Assembly (NCBI RefSeq): GCF_000315365.1
Contig: NZ_CAOS01000011.1
Coordinates: 180,189-244,188 of the forward strand
DNA: 64,000 nucleotides
From: Desulforamulus hydrothermalis Lam5 = DSM 18033
Lineage (GTDB): Bacteria; Bacillota; Desulfotomaculia; Desulfotomaculales; Desulfotomaculaceae
Direction: 5' to 3'
Both the position numbers and the translations under genes were made by a program. The notes beneath the pieces were generated by a model. The model was not told the DNA's origin, ran no database searches, and saw nothing but the letters and a program-made list of their open reading frames with translations. Positions within the stretch are counted from its first letter, which is position 1. Each line of letters starts with the position of its first letter. Shown piece by piece: positions 8,761 through 18,338 of the stretch.

Positions 8761-9333
8761 ATGGAATCATTAATCAAGATATTATTAAATAAGCCTGTGG
8801 CAGCAGCAGTCAGGCGGCTGGATGACATGGAAGAAGTATTAAGGCATCCCAATATAAACGCAATCTTTCTTTTAGGTGGCGATATAAACTCTTTGCCACC
8901 GGTAGTCAAAAGGGTGCGGACGACAAGCAAGCTGTTATTTATTCATATAGATTTATTAGAAGGAATTGGCAAAGACCGGGCAGGAATTCATTTGCTCAAA
9001 CGTATGGGCGTTCATGGCATTGTGACAACAAAAGGCAACCTGGTAAAATACGCCAGAGAAGAAGGCCTTTATGTAATACAGCGTGTATTTATTGTAGATT
9101 CAGAATCGGTTAAAACTGCCATTAAGGTTGCCGAAAACATCAAACCTCATGCAGTGGAAATATTGCCGGCTACTATCCCTTCATATGTTATTAGCGATAT
9201 GAAGAAAGCTCTGGGCCTGCCTGTTTTAGGCGGCGGGCTTTTAAAAACGGAGGAGGATTTGCGCGAGGCGCTGGACAAAGGGTTTGACGCTATCAGCACC
9301 AGCTTGCGGTTTCTCTGGAACGTAAATGTTTAA
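8761..9333 (+). CDS. glpP: Glycerol uptake operon antiterminator GlpP
   Basis: GlpP is the RNA-level regulator that, with glycerol 3-phosphate, allows transcription past terminators in the leaders of glycerol genes in Bacillus. The 190-residue protein shows the family features FLLGGDINSLPPVVKR, IHIDLLEGIGKDRAG, GIVTTKGNLVKYAR, VEILPATIPSYV and GGGLLKTEEDL. The ATG at 8761 has AGGAGG at 8748-8753; an upstream in-frame start would run through the metE remnant. Three leaders downstream (before the chemoreceptor, glpF and glpA) share a motif that could be its target. The protein call is firm; the target assignment is inference. Confidence 0.92.
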   Translation: MESLIKILLNKPVAAAVRRLDDMEEVLRHPNINAIFLLGGDINSLPPVVKRVRTTSKLLFIHIDLLEGIGKDRAGIHLLKRMGVHGIVTTKGNLVKYAREEGLYVIQRVFIVDSESVKTAIKVAENIKPHAVEILPATIPSYVISDMKKALGLPVLGGGLLKTEEDLREALDKGFDAISTSLRFLWNVNV

Positions 9334-9437
9334 TGAGTGCTTATTGATTGAAAAATAAATAATTTTAAAAAATTTATAATTTACCAAGAGGAAAATAAAA
9401 AAAGTCACGAATAGTATTAATGTAAGCTAAAAATAAT

Positions 9438-9470
9438 TTGATAGTGCGGTCAGAGTAAACGGAGAAAACC
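9438..9470 (+). promoter_or_regulatory. Candidate GlpP-responsive leader motif 1 (chemoreceptor)
   Basis: The motif is TTTGATA, 12 bases ending in GAG, 5 bases, then GGAGAAAACC. The same layout recurs at 11412 and 14006. Its 3' end enters a hairpin formed by AAAAC and GTTTT arms around CGGCAG/CTGC, and a second hairpin with a T-run follows at 9547-9590. The GTTTTCC on the 3' side of the first hairpin can alternatively pair with GGGAAAC just before the terminator, a layout expected of a switching leader. Confidence 0.6.
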
Positions 9471-9546
9471 GTACGGCAGTTTCCTTTGGGGAAGTTATTT
9501 TGCTGCGATGTTTTCCGTGCTCTGATAGTTAAATTTGTCGAAGGGA

Positions 9547-9590
9547 AACGGCCATTTGGTGCGTGTTATATGTACGCTGGCCGTTTTTTT
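9547..9590 (+). terminator. Leader terminator before the chemoreceptor gene
   Basis: AACGGCCA and TGGCCGTT form an 8-base stem followed directly by a T-run ending at 9590. It lies upstream of the ATG at 9637 and downstream of leader motif 1, so it is probably the regulated terminator of this leader. Confidence 0.7.
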
Positions 9591-9636
9591 GTTTGTTTTG
9601 TTATTTTGTTTAATGGTTTATTGCTGGGGGGATTTT

Positions 9637-11334
9637 ATGTTTAAATTAAAAACAAAGGCTGATGCTTTGCCTGATCAAAGCAATGAACTGTTATTGCTGG
9701 CAGAGAAATTAGGATTTGATGCCTACCAAGTTAAATGGACGGTGCAAGAAAACTATGAAGCTGTTAAAAGCATTGTAAAAACAGTTAATGATAACAACCA
9801 GGAAATAATCTCCGGCGTATCAGGTTTGCAAGAAATATCAGGTGTTGCGAAGGCTGTGGAAGAACTGGCCCAAAAAGTTGCAGGAAATTGTACGGCAGCT
9901 CTTACAAAAGCCCAGACCAATAACTTGTACATTCATGAAATAGAAAAAGAGTTGTTGGCAATAGTTTACGAGATGAAAATTTTCGCTAACTCAGCTGAAA
10001 AATTGCAAAATCTTTCTGAACATATTGCCCGTTTTGTTGGTGAGGTCAGAGATATTGCGCGACAGACTAATTTATTGGCTCTCAATGCAGCCATTGAAGC
10101 CGCCCGGGTTGGTTTGGCCGGCAAAGGTTTTGCAGTTGTGGCGGATGAAATAAAAAAACTGGCAGATGTAAGCGCGATGTCTGCCAGGAGCATCCAACAA
10201 ACATCTGAACAAGTTACGGCAGGGATTTATGAAGTGGCTACCGGTGCGCAAGACAGTGCAAACAAATTAAATCAGGTTGGTTCAAAGATAAAACAGTGCG
10301 GCAAAACATTTGCTGAGTTAGTGGGCGTGTTCGAAGAAATAACCACTTTAAATTCTGAATTATTTGAAGGGGCAACCAAACAAGCCCTTGCCACAGAAGA
10401 TATTGCGCAAGTGTTTACCAATATTTCTGCATCTACCAAGCAGGTACAGCAAGTTGTAGCGAATCAACAAAGACATCATGAATATCTCCATCAATTAATT
10501 GATAAAATAAGCAACAATATATACTTAGTACAAAAGGAAGCAGTCTGCTATAAAGGAAGAAAAGAACTGTTATTTGGCATTAATCCAGCCATGAGCCCGG
10601 ATACGATCAGAGAACTTTATCTGCCGGTTATAAATGCTCTTTGCAACAACCTGGGTTATCAACCGAGAATCATTATAGCTGCTGACTATAATGCTTTAGC
10701 GGATAGTTTGCATGACCGAATTATTGATGTGGGCTGGTTTTCTCCGTTAGCATATGTAAATGCTTCGGCTAAGCAGAAAATTATTCCTCTGGCCACGCCG
10801 ATTGTTAATGGAGCATCTTCTTATAAGGGATATATTGTAACCACTAAAGAAACAGGAATTACTTCCCTGGCTGAACTAAAAGGAAAAAGAATTGCTTTTG
10901 TTGATCCAAAGTCTGCTTCGGGTTATGCTTATCCACGGTTGCTGTTGCGTCAACAGGGAGTTGATCCGGATCAACAATTGGGGGAATGCATCTTCCTTGG
11001 TACTCATAGCCGGGTGATTGATGCAGTCCTTTCCGGAGCGGTAACAGCCGGTGCAACCTACACAGAGGCAATTGATGAAGCAAAAAAACGGGGTTTGCCG
11101 GTGGAAAGAATGGTTTACTTAGCTGAAACGCCGCCTATACCAAAGGATTGTCTGGCAGTTCACACTTCTTTTGATAAAAATTTATTGAAAAAAGTTCAAC
11201 ATATTTTACTTACCTTGGCAGATAGCAGTGAGGGACAAAGAGTTTTGCTGAACACTTCGATTCAAGGGTTTATTAAAGCAAGGGATGAGGATTATAATAT
11301 TGTGCGTGAAATAGCTAATATTAACAAGACCTAA
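9637..11334 (+). CDS. Soluble methyl-accepting chemotaxis-type receptor with C-terminal PhnD-like ligand-binding domain
   Basis: The N-terminal half is a coiled-coil MCP signalling domain. Its conserved hairpin tip, [20 protein letters not shown], is at about residues 137-158 and would contact CheA/CheW. From about residue 309 the protein reads as a PhnD-like periplasmic-type solute-binding domain ([55 protein letters not shown]). I see no membrane segment from the ATG at 9637 onward, so the receptor should be cytoplasmic, with the sensor behind the signalling domain. A longer frame from a TTG at 9535 would add a hydrophobic stretch but would translate the leader terminator. The ATG has GGGGGGA upstream. 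The candidate glp-type leader suggests induction with glycerol genes; the ligand is unknown. Confidence 0.8.
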   Translation: MFKLKTKADALPDQSNELLLLAEKLGFDAYQVKWTVQENYEAVKSIVKTVNDNNQEIISGVSGLQEISGVAKAVEELAQKVAGNCTAALTKAQTNNLYIHEIEKELLAIVYEMKIFANSAEKLQNLSEHIARFVGEVRDIARQTNLLALNAAIEAARVGLAGKGFAVVADEIKKLADVSAMSARSIQQTSEQVTAGIYEVATGAQDSANKLNQVGSKIKQCGKTFAELVGVFEEITTLNSELFEGATKQALATEDIAQVFTNISASTKQVQQVVANQQRHHEYLHQLIDKISNNIYLVQKEAVCYKGRKELLFGINPAMSPDTIRELYLPVINALCNNLGYQPRIIIAADYNALADSLHDRIIDVGWFSPLAYVNASAKQKIIPLATPIVNGASSYKGYIVTTKETGITSLAELKGKRIAFVDPKSASGYAYPRLLLRQQGVDPDQQLGECIFLGTHSRVIDAVLSGAVTAGATYTEAIDEAKKRGLPVERMVYLAETPPIPKDCLAVHTSFDKNLLKKVQHILLTLADSSEGQRVLLNTSIQGFIKARDEDYNIVREIANINKT

Positions 11335-11411
11335 AATATTTTTTAACAAGGCAGCAGGAATTTTGTATTAGGTGCAGAAATATAAAAAAATATAAAATAG
11401 TCACGCAAAAA

Positions 11412-11443
11412 CTTGATATGTGGTTAGGAGTTTTGGAGATAAC
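11412..11443 (+). promoter_or_regulatory. Candidate GlpP-responsive leader motif 2 (glpF)
   Basis: CTTGATA, 12 bases ending in GAG, 4 bases, then GGAGATAACC. This is the same layout as motifs 1 and 3. Its last bases are the first bases of the terminator stem at 11441, so a protein bound here could block formation of that stem. Confidence 0.65.
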
Positions 11444-11490
11444 CCCTGTCAGGCATTTAATGCAAAATGCCTTAAAGGGGTTTTTATTTT
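11441..11490 (+). terminator. Leader terminator before glpF
   Basis: AACCCCT and AGGGGTT form the outer stem, and GGCATTT and AAATGCC the inner stem, followed by TTTATTTT. It is a strong intrinsic terminator in the long leader upstream of glpF, directly after the shared glp motif. Confidence 0.8.
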
Positions 11491-11521
11491 TGCTCCTTCT
11501 GGCCAGGAGAAAAGGAGAGGG

Positions 11522-11569
11522 CCCGGGGCGAATATTCTTTCAAGAATATTTGTTGCGGGTAGTTTTTTT
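11522..11569 (+). terminator. Second leader hairpin with T-run before glpF
   Basis: CCCG and CGGG flank a perfect AATATTCTT/AAGAATATT stem and a TTTTTTT run follows. Together with the terminator at 11441 it makes a two-step leader. No coding sequence that respects both hairpins is visible between them and glpF. An AAAGGAGG follows at 11570 but no convincing start codon comes after it. Confidence 0.5.
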
Positions 11570-11721
11570 GAAAGGAGGTAAGACGGGGTTTTATCTCAAC
11601 TGCCTGCAGGCCGTAATATCCAGTGGAACAAGTTGCTTTTTGCGATTAAATTAAGTGTAGACAACTTGGTATGATGCTTAAAACCAACTAAATTAATTAA
11701 TTTATAACGGGGGAGTATGAT

Positions 11722-12432
11722 ATGTCTGCTTTTTTGGCTGAAATTATAGGAACCATGCTGCTGATTATTTTCGGCGGCGGGGTGGTGGCCGGTTGTGTGC
11801 TGAAAAAATCCAAGTCCGAAAACGGCGGTTGGATAGTTATTACCTGTGGCTGGGGATTTGGGGTTGCGGTGGCTGTTTATGCGGTGGGTTCCATCAGCGG
11901 CGCCCATTTAAACCCGGCGGTAACCGTTGCCCTGGCCACCATCGGCAGCTTTCCCTGGGCGCAAGTGCCCACTTATATAGCCGGACAGATGATCGGTGCC
12001 TTTTTAGGGGCAGTGGTGGTCTGGCTGCATTATTTGCCCCACTGGGCGGCCAGTGATGACAAGGCGGCCAAGCTGGCTGTGTTCAGCACCGGCCCGGCTA
12101 TTCGCAGCTACGGGGCTAACCTGCTCAGTGAAATTATTGGTACCTTTGTGCTGGTGCTGGGTATCCTGTCTATCGGCGCCAACAAGTTTGCCGAAGGTTT
12201 AAATCCCTTTATTGTAGGCATTCTCATTGTGGCCATCGGTCTTTCGCTGGGAGGTACCACCGGCTATGCCATTAACCCGGCCCGTGACCTGGGGCCTCGC
12301 ATTGCTCACTTTGTGTTGCCGATTGCCGGCAAAGGTGATTCGGATTGGAGCTATGCCTGGGTGCCGGTGGTAGGCCCCATCATCGGCGGTGTGCTGGGAG
12401 CGCTGTTCTATAAAACTTTCTTCGGGGCATAA
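11722..12432 (+). CDS. glpF: Glycerol uptake facilitator GlpF (aquaglyceroporin)
   Basis: GlpF lets glycerol diffuse across the membrane. The 236-residue protein has both half-helix NPA motifs, HLNPAVTVA and INPARDLGPR, the second with the D-L-G-P-R context typical of glycerol facilitators. Six hydrophobic segments are spread along its length. The ATG at 11722 follows a GGGGGAG. glpK starts 67 bases after the stop, so the two are very probably one transcript. The long leader upstream holds the shared glp motif and two terminator-like hairpins. Confidence 0.95.
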   Translation: MSAFLAEIIGTMLLIIFGGGVVAGCVLKKSKSENGGWIVITCGWGFGVAVAVYAVGSISGAHLNPAVTVALATIGSFPWAQVPTYIAGQMIGAFLGAVVVWLHYLPHWAASDDKAAKLAVFSTGPAIRSYGANLLSEIIGTFVLVLGILSIGANKFAEGLNPFIVGILIVAIGLSLGGTTGYAINPARDLGPRIAHFVLPIAGKGDSDWSYAWVPVVGPIIGGVLGALFYKTFFGA

Positions 12433-12487
12433 AGTCTGCCCGGTGGTTGCTGCTCTTAACTGCAATGGCGCAAAAAAATACAATTAA

Positions 12488-14005
<1,518 letters not shown>

Positions 14006-14035
14006 TTTGATAGCGGCTTGAGAGATGGAGAAAGC
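14006..14035 (+). promoter_or_regulatory. Candidate GlpP-responsive leader motif 3 (glpA)
   Basis: TTTGATA, 12 bases ending in GAG, 2 bases, then GGAGAAAGCC. The layout matches motifs 1 and 2, and the final GCC is already part of the terminator stem at 14032. The motif starts right after the glpK stop codon, so glpABC would be controlled separately from glpFK. Confidence 0.65.
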
Positions 14036-14077
14036 CACACAATAACAGGAACCCCGCCTGTATTGTGTGGCTTTTTT
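14032..14077 (+). terminator. Intrinsic terminator between glpK and glpA
   Basis: AAGCCACACAATA-ACAGG pairs with CCTGT-ATTGTGTGGCTT with one bulge, followed by TTTTTT. It is one of the strongest hairpins in the window. Its position behind the glp motif suggests a regulated leader terminator for glpABC that can also end glpFK transcripts. Confidence 0.85.
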
Positions 14078-14110
14078 GCCATTTATTTGTTGTGTCAAGG
14101 GGGATTGAAG

Positions 14111-15715
14111 ATGGCGACAGAACATGTGCGGGTCGTAGTAATTGGCGGCGGTGCCACCGGTACAGGTATCCTGCGGGACTTAGCCCAGAGGGGGATACCG
14201 GCGCTGCTGGTGGAACAGGGGGATTTAGCCCACGGTACCAGTTCCCGCTTTCACGGGTTGTTGCACAGCGGTGCCCGTTATGCCGTTAAGGATCAAGAGG
14301 CGGCCAGGGAATGTATCGAAGAAAATATGATTTTGCGCCGTATTGCGCCAAATTGTGTAGAAGAAACAGGTGGTTTGTTTGTCCAGCTGCCGGAGGATGA
14401 CCCGCAGTACACAGAACGGTGGATTGCCGCCTGCGCGCAGGCGGGTATTGACTGCCAGGAAGTGGACGTAAAGGAACTGGTCAGGCAAAATCCGGTTTTA
14501 TCCCGGGAAATTTGCAGGGCTTTTCGTGTGCCGGACTGTGCAGTGGACGGTTTTCGCATTCTCTGGAGCAATGTTCATGCCGCCCGGCGGGATGGTGCCA
14601 GGGTTTTAACCTATCACCGGGTAACGGCTATTCATCAAAAAAACGGCAGGGTTACCGGGGTAACCCTGGTTAACCAACTTAACGGTCAAACCACAAATGT
14701 TGAATGCGAAATGGTAATTAACGCTGCGGGTCCCTGGGGCGGCGAGGTTGCCGCCATGGCCGGCCTGACGGTACCGGTTATTAAGGATAAGGGTACCCTG
14801 GTGGCCTACAATCATCGACTGACCAATATGGTGGTAAACCGCCTGCGGCCGCCGGGGGACGGGGATATTTTTGTACCCCATGGCACCATTACGATCCTGG
14901 GGACCACTTCCGCCACGGTAGATGATCCCGGTTGCACAAAACCGGGTTACCAGGAAGTGCTGGAGCTTATTAAAATTGGCCAGGAAATGATGCCGGAATT
15001 GGCTGACTACCGGTTGATCAGGGCCTTTGCCGGCGTCAGGCCGCTGTACCAGGAAAACGGTGCTGCCGGCGGCCGGTCGGTAACTCGCAACTTTGCCCTG
15101 CTGGATCACCGGCAGCGGGACGGCTTAACCGGTATGGTCAGCATTGTGGGCGGCAAATTTACCACCTTCCGCCTGATGGCGGAAAAAACCGTTGATCTGG
15201 TGGCCGGCCAGCTGGGCGTTCAGGCTCCCTGCCGGACAGCCCGGGAACCCCTGACCGCGCCGGTGCCGCCGGAATTGCTGGAACGGGGCAAAAAAGTTTT
15301 TGGTGTTCCGGGGGCGAAAAAAGCAGCTGACAGATTGGGAGATAATTTTGCCCGGCTGGTGGAAGCGGTGGAAAAACAGCCTGATAAAGGCAAAATTCTT
15401 TGCGAGTGCGAAGTGGTCAGCCTGGCAGAAATTGAACTGGCGGCCCACAGCGGTGACAGCTTTACCCTGGGCGACATCCGCCGCAAGACCCGCATGGGCA
15501 TGGGCACCTGCCAGGGCACCTTTTGCGGTTACCGGGCCCTGGGTGTATTAAGTGCTTATCCCCGGTTTGCCGGCGATCACCGGGAATACTTAAATAAGTT
15601 TCTGCAAAAACGCTGGCGAGGCATGCGGCCGGTGCTATGGGGCCAGCAACTGCGGGAAGCCCAGCTTTCCACCGGCATTTATTGCACATTATTGGCAATG
15701 GAGAGAATGAGGTAA
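14111..15715 (+). CDS. glpA: Anaerobic glycerol-3-phosphate dehydrogenase subunit A
   Basis: GlpA is the FAD subunit that oxidises glycerol 3-phosphate to dihydroxyacetone phosphate. The FAD-binding motif VVVIGGGATGTGILRDLAQR is near the N-terminus, followed by GTSSRFHGLLHSGARYAV. The C-terminus has a BFD-like [2Fe-2S] region with the cysteines of ILCECEVVS and MGTCQGTFCGYR. The ATG at 14111 has AAGGGGGA upstream. An in-frame upstream start would translate the leader terminator. The stop codon overlaps the glpB start (TAATG), so the two are translationally coupled. Confidence 0.95.
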   Translation: MATEHVRVVVIGGGATGTGILRDLAQRGIPALLVEQGDLAHGTSSRFHGLLHSGARYAVKDQEAARECIEENMILRRIAPNCVEETGGLFVQLPEDDPQYTERWIAACAQAGIDCQEVDVKELVRQNPVLSREICRAFRVPDCAVDGFRILWSNVHAARRDGARVLTYHRVTAIHQKNGRVTGVTLVNQLNGQTTNVECEMVINAAGPWGGEVAAMAGLTVPVIKDKGTLVAYNHRLTNMVVNRLRPPGDGDIFVPHGTITILGTTSATVDDPGCTKPGYQEVLELIKIGQEMMPELADYRLIRAFAGVRPLYQENGAAGGRSVTRNFALLDHRQRDGLTGMVSIVGGKFTTFRLMAEKTVDLVAGQLGVQAPCRTAREPLTAPVPPELLERGKKVFGVPGAKKAADRLGDNFARLVEAVEKQPDKGKILCECEVVSLAEIELAAHSGDSFTLGDIRRKTRMGMGTCQGTFCGYRALGVLSAYPRFAGDHREYLNKFLQKRWRGMRPVLWGQQLREAQLSTGIYCTLLAMERMR

Positions 15716-16977
15716 TGAACAAGTATGCAGATGTCTTAGTTATTGGAGCCGGCTTGTCCGGATTAATGGCCGCTGCCAAAGCGGTGGAAGACGGTAAAAA
15801 AGTAACGCTGGCGGCCAAAGGTATGGGAGCGCTGGGGCTGTCCTCCGGCTGCATTGATCTCTGGGGCTATAGCCTGGATGACCCGTACCGGGTAAGCCAG
15901 GATCCCTGGCAGGACATAGCCCGGTTATGTGCAGTCAGACCGCAGCATCCCTATGCCAGGTTGCAGGATGTACTAAAGGAAAGCCTGCTTTTTTTTCAAC
16001 AGCTTTGCCAAAAGAACGGAAACCAGTACTTGGCCCCTCCGGCAGGCAACCGGTTGCTGCCTACTGCCCTAGGCACCTGGCGGCCCACTTATCTGGCGCC
16101 CGCCGGCATGGCTGCCGACAATTTGCAGCAGGCTGACCACATTCTGGTGGTGGGTTTTGAGGAACTGAAAGATTTTTACCCCCATGTATTGGCGGCTAAT
16201 ATAAGCAAGTCCGGCCTGTTAAAAACAAACTGCCGGGTCAACACTGCCATGGTTAGCGCCGGCGGCGGCGAACTCAGCCCCGGCACGCTGGCGCACCGTT
16301 TAGAAGACCCGGCGCGGCTGGCCGATGTGGCGGCGCAAATCAAACCCGGTTTGCAGCCGGAAGCCGTTTTGCTGCTGCCGCCCGTTTGCGGGGAACGCTG
16401 GGATACCCGGGTGCTTCAACGTTTAAGCCAATTACTGGGACACCGGGCTTATGAAGTAACCAACATTCCGCCGGCTTTGCCCGGCCAAAGGCTGCAGCAA
16501 ATGCTGCTGCATCACCTGAAGCAGCGAGGTGTGGAAGTGCTGCTGGGCTGTACGGTGAGCGGGGCCCGGCTGACGGGCAAGCGCTGCAGCGAGGTATTGG
16601 CCGGCGGTGCCGGTAAAACCATCAACATAGCTGCCAAGACCGTAGTGCTGGCTACCGGATCGTTTCTCGGCGGCGGGCTTTGGGCTGAACCGGGGCAGGC
16701 TTGGGAAAGCATTTTTCGCCTGCCGGTGGCCGGCCGGTCAGGTAAATGGTCGGCCAGGGATTTCCTGTCACTGGAGGGTCACCTGTTTAATCAAATGGGC
16801 ATCAACGTGAATGATAATTTGCAACCGGTGGACGACGCGGGCCGGGTGATTCTGGAAAATGTGCTGGTTACCGGCGCCAACCTGGCCGGCAGCAACCACT
16901 CTGTCGAAAAGTGCGGCAACGGAGTGGCGGTGGCTTCAGGATACAAGGCCGGCAAGCTGGCCGGGGAGGTGTTTTAG
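15715..16977 (+). CDS. glpB: Anaerobic glycerol-3-phosphate dehydrogenase subunit B
   Basis: GlpB is the second flavoprotein subunit linking GlpA to the membrane electron carrier. It begins with a Rossmann motif, VLVIGAGLSGLMAAAKAVEDG, and has GALGLSSGCIDLWGY, VLATGSFLGGGL and an end typical of the family (NHSVEKCGNGVAVASGYKAG). The length is 420 residues. The ATG at 15715 overlaps the glpA stop. glpC starts at the next base after its stop. The tight spacing implies one glpABC transcript. Confidence 0.93.
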   Translation: MNKYADVLVIGAGLSGLMAAAKAVEDGKKVTLAAKGMGALGLSSGCIDLWGYSLDDPYRVSQDPWQDIARLCAVRPQHPYARLQDVLKESLLFFQQLCQKNGNQYLAPPAGNRLLPTALGTWRPTYLAPAGMAADNLQQADHILVVGFEELKDFYPHVLAANISKSGLLKTNCRVNTAMVSAGGGELSPGTLAHRLEDPARLADVAAQIKPGLQPEAVLLLPPVCGERWDTRVLQRLSQLLGHRAYEVTNIPPALPGQRLQQMLLHHLKQRGVEVLLGCTVSGARLTGKRCSEVLAGGAGKTINIAAKTVVLATGSFLGGGLWAEPGQAWESIFRLPVAGRSGKWSARDFLSLEGHLFNQMGINVNDNLQPVDDAGRVILENVLVTGANLAGSNHSVEKCGNGVAVASGYKAGKLAGEVF

Positions 16978-18198
16978 GTGAGTGAAAACCGTTATGCGCT
17001 GGATAACTGTATAAAATGCTCGATCTGTGTGTCTCATTGCCCGGTGGCCCGGGTAACAGATAAATTTGCCGGCCCCAAGCAAAACGGGCCGGATCTGGAG
17101 CGATTCCGGCTAGAGGACCCGGCGGCGGTGCATCCGTCCATTGGCTATTGCACCAATTGTAAAAACTGTGATGTGGTTTGTCCTTCGGGCGTGGCCATAT
17201 CAGCCATGAATTGCCGGGCCAAGGGAGCCTATGTGTCCCTGCACGGTGCTCCCCTGCGGGATAAGCTGCTGGCCGGGGTAGACCGCATGGGCAGGGCGGC
17301 CCGGCTGGCTCCCTGGCTGGTCAACCGGCTAACCGGCTGGCAGCCGTTCCGCCTGCTGGCAGAAAAAACCCTGGGCATCAGCAGCCGGATGACCATGCCC
17401 CGCTATGCCGGCAAAACCTTTCGGCAATTATATAAGCCTGTTCATGTTCGTGGCAGCTCGAGAAAAGTCTTGTACTACCCGGGCTGCTATGTCAATTACA
17501 ATAATCCCCGGGTGGGATTGGCCCTGGCGGCGGTTCTGGCCCACAACAATATCCGGCTGGAAGTGGCTGATTTTGACTGCTGCGGCTTGCCCCTGACAGC
17601 TAACGGCTTGCTTGCTGAAGCCAGGGCGAAAGCAGCAAAAAACCTGGCCAGGCTGCTGGAATATGTTGACCGGGGTTATCAGGTAATTACCACCTGCCCC
17701 AGCTGCTATCTTACTCTGGGCCAGGAATACAGTGAACTTTTTCAGTTAGACAGCCGCCCCCTGCAAGAAAAATTAACGGACGCCTTTGTCTTTTTAAGTC
17801 AGTTAAAGCAGCAAGGGGAGCTGGCTGTATCTTTTCAAGAACTGCCCCTGCGCTTTGGTTATCATCAGCCCTGCCACTTAAAAGCAGCCGGCTGCGGCGT
17901 GCCGTCCCAGGCCCTCCTGCAATTAATTCCCGGTTTGCAGGTGGTGGATCTGGATGCAGGCTGCTGCGGCCTGTCAGGTACCTATGGCTTTAAAAAAGAA
18001 AAATACCCCGTCAGCCAGGCTATTGGCGACAATGTTAAGCGTGCCGTGCAGGAATCGGGGGTTGAGCAGGTTATTACTGAGTGCGGCATGTGTCAATTGC
18101 AAATCCGCCATTTGACCGGTGCAATGGTCTACCACCCCCTGCAGGTGCTGGCCGAGGCCTGTGTGCCGGGGGCCTGGTTAACCCCCGAATTAAGTTAA
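16978..18198 (+). CDS. glpC: Anaerobic glycerol-3-phosphate dehydrogenase subunit C (iron-sulfur)
   Basis: GlpC passes electrons from GlpAB to the quinone pool. Two [4Fe-4S] motifs are near the N-terminus (CIKCSICVSHCPVAR and CTNCKNCDVVCPSG). Two CCG-type cysteine domains follow (YYPGCYV with DCCGLP, and YHQPCHLKAAG with AGCCGLSGTYG), as in heterodisulfide-reductase-like subunits. The length is 406 residues. The start is a GTG directly after the glpB stop. The next gene, pyk, lies 140 bases on behind its own operator region. Confidence 0.95.
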   Translation: MSENRYALDNCIKCSICVSHCPVARVTDKFAGPKQNGPDLERFRLEDPAAVHPSIGYCTNCKNCDVVCPSGVAISAMNCRAKGAYVSLHGAPLRDKLLAGVDRMGRAARLAPWLVNRLTGWQPFRLLAEKTLGISSRMTMPRYAGKTFRQLYKPVHVRGSSRKVLYYPGCYVNYNNPRVGLALAAVLAHNNIRLEVADFDCCGLPLTANGLLAEARAKAAKNLARLLEYVDRGYQVITTCPSCYLTLGQEYSELFQLDSRPLQEKLTDAFVFLSQLKQQGELAVSFQELPLRFGYHQPCHLKAAGCGVPSQALLQLIPGLQVVDLDAGCCGLSGTYGFKKEKYPVSQAIGDNVKRAVQESGVEQVITECGMCQLQIRHLTGAMVYHPLQVLAEACVPGAWLTPELS

Positions 18199-18211
18199 TT
18201 TTTAAAAAAAT

Positions 18212-18298
18212 GTTTATAAAAACAAATATTACAGCAGGAATGTGATTATTTGCACAGAATATATTGTTCATATAAACAATTATAAGTTTATTTAAACA
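18212..18298 (+). promoter_or_regulatory. Three copies of a palindromic operator before pyk
   Basis: GTTYATNNAAACA occurs at 18212-18224, 18266-18278 and 18286-18298, all on this strand. Centre spacings are about 54 and 20 bases, near whole helical turns. I see no other such cluster in the window. The DeoR-family gene just downstream of pyk is the obvious candidate to bind here, by position only. Confidence 0.6.
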
Positions 18299-18338
18299 TG
18301 CCAGTGGTAAGTAATTAACCGCGGGGAGGACACGGCGG

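Noticed and set aside
9438..9590. Treating the chemoreceptor leader as a novel metabolite riboswitch
   Set aside because: The same motif stands before glpF and glpA next to glpP, so a protein-dependent antitermination leader explains it better. No known riboswitch consensus fits.
9535..9636. An upstream TTG start giving the chemoreceptor an N-terminal membrane segment
   Set aside because: That stretch encodes the leader terminator (AACGGCCA/TGGCCGTT plus T-run). The ATG at 9637 has a proper ribosome-binding site. Kept as a minor alternative.
11418..11654. A 78-codon frame upstream of glpF
   Set aside because: It would have to be translated through two terminator hairpins, starts inside the shared leader motif and has no ribosome-binding site.
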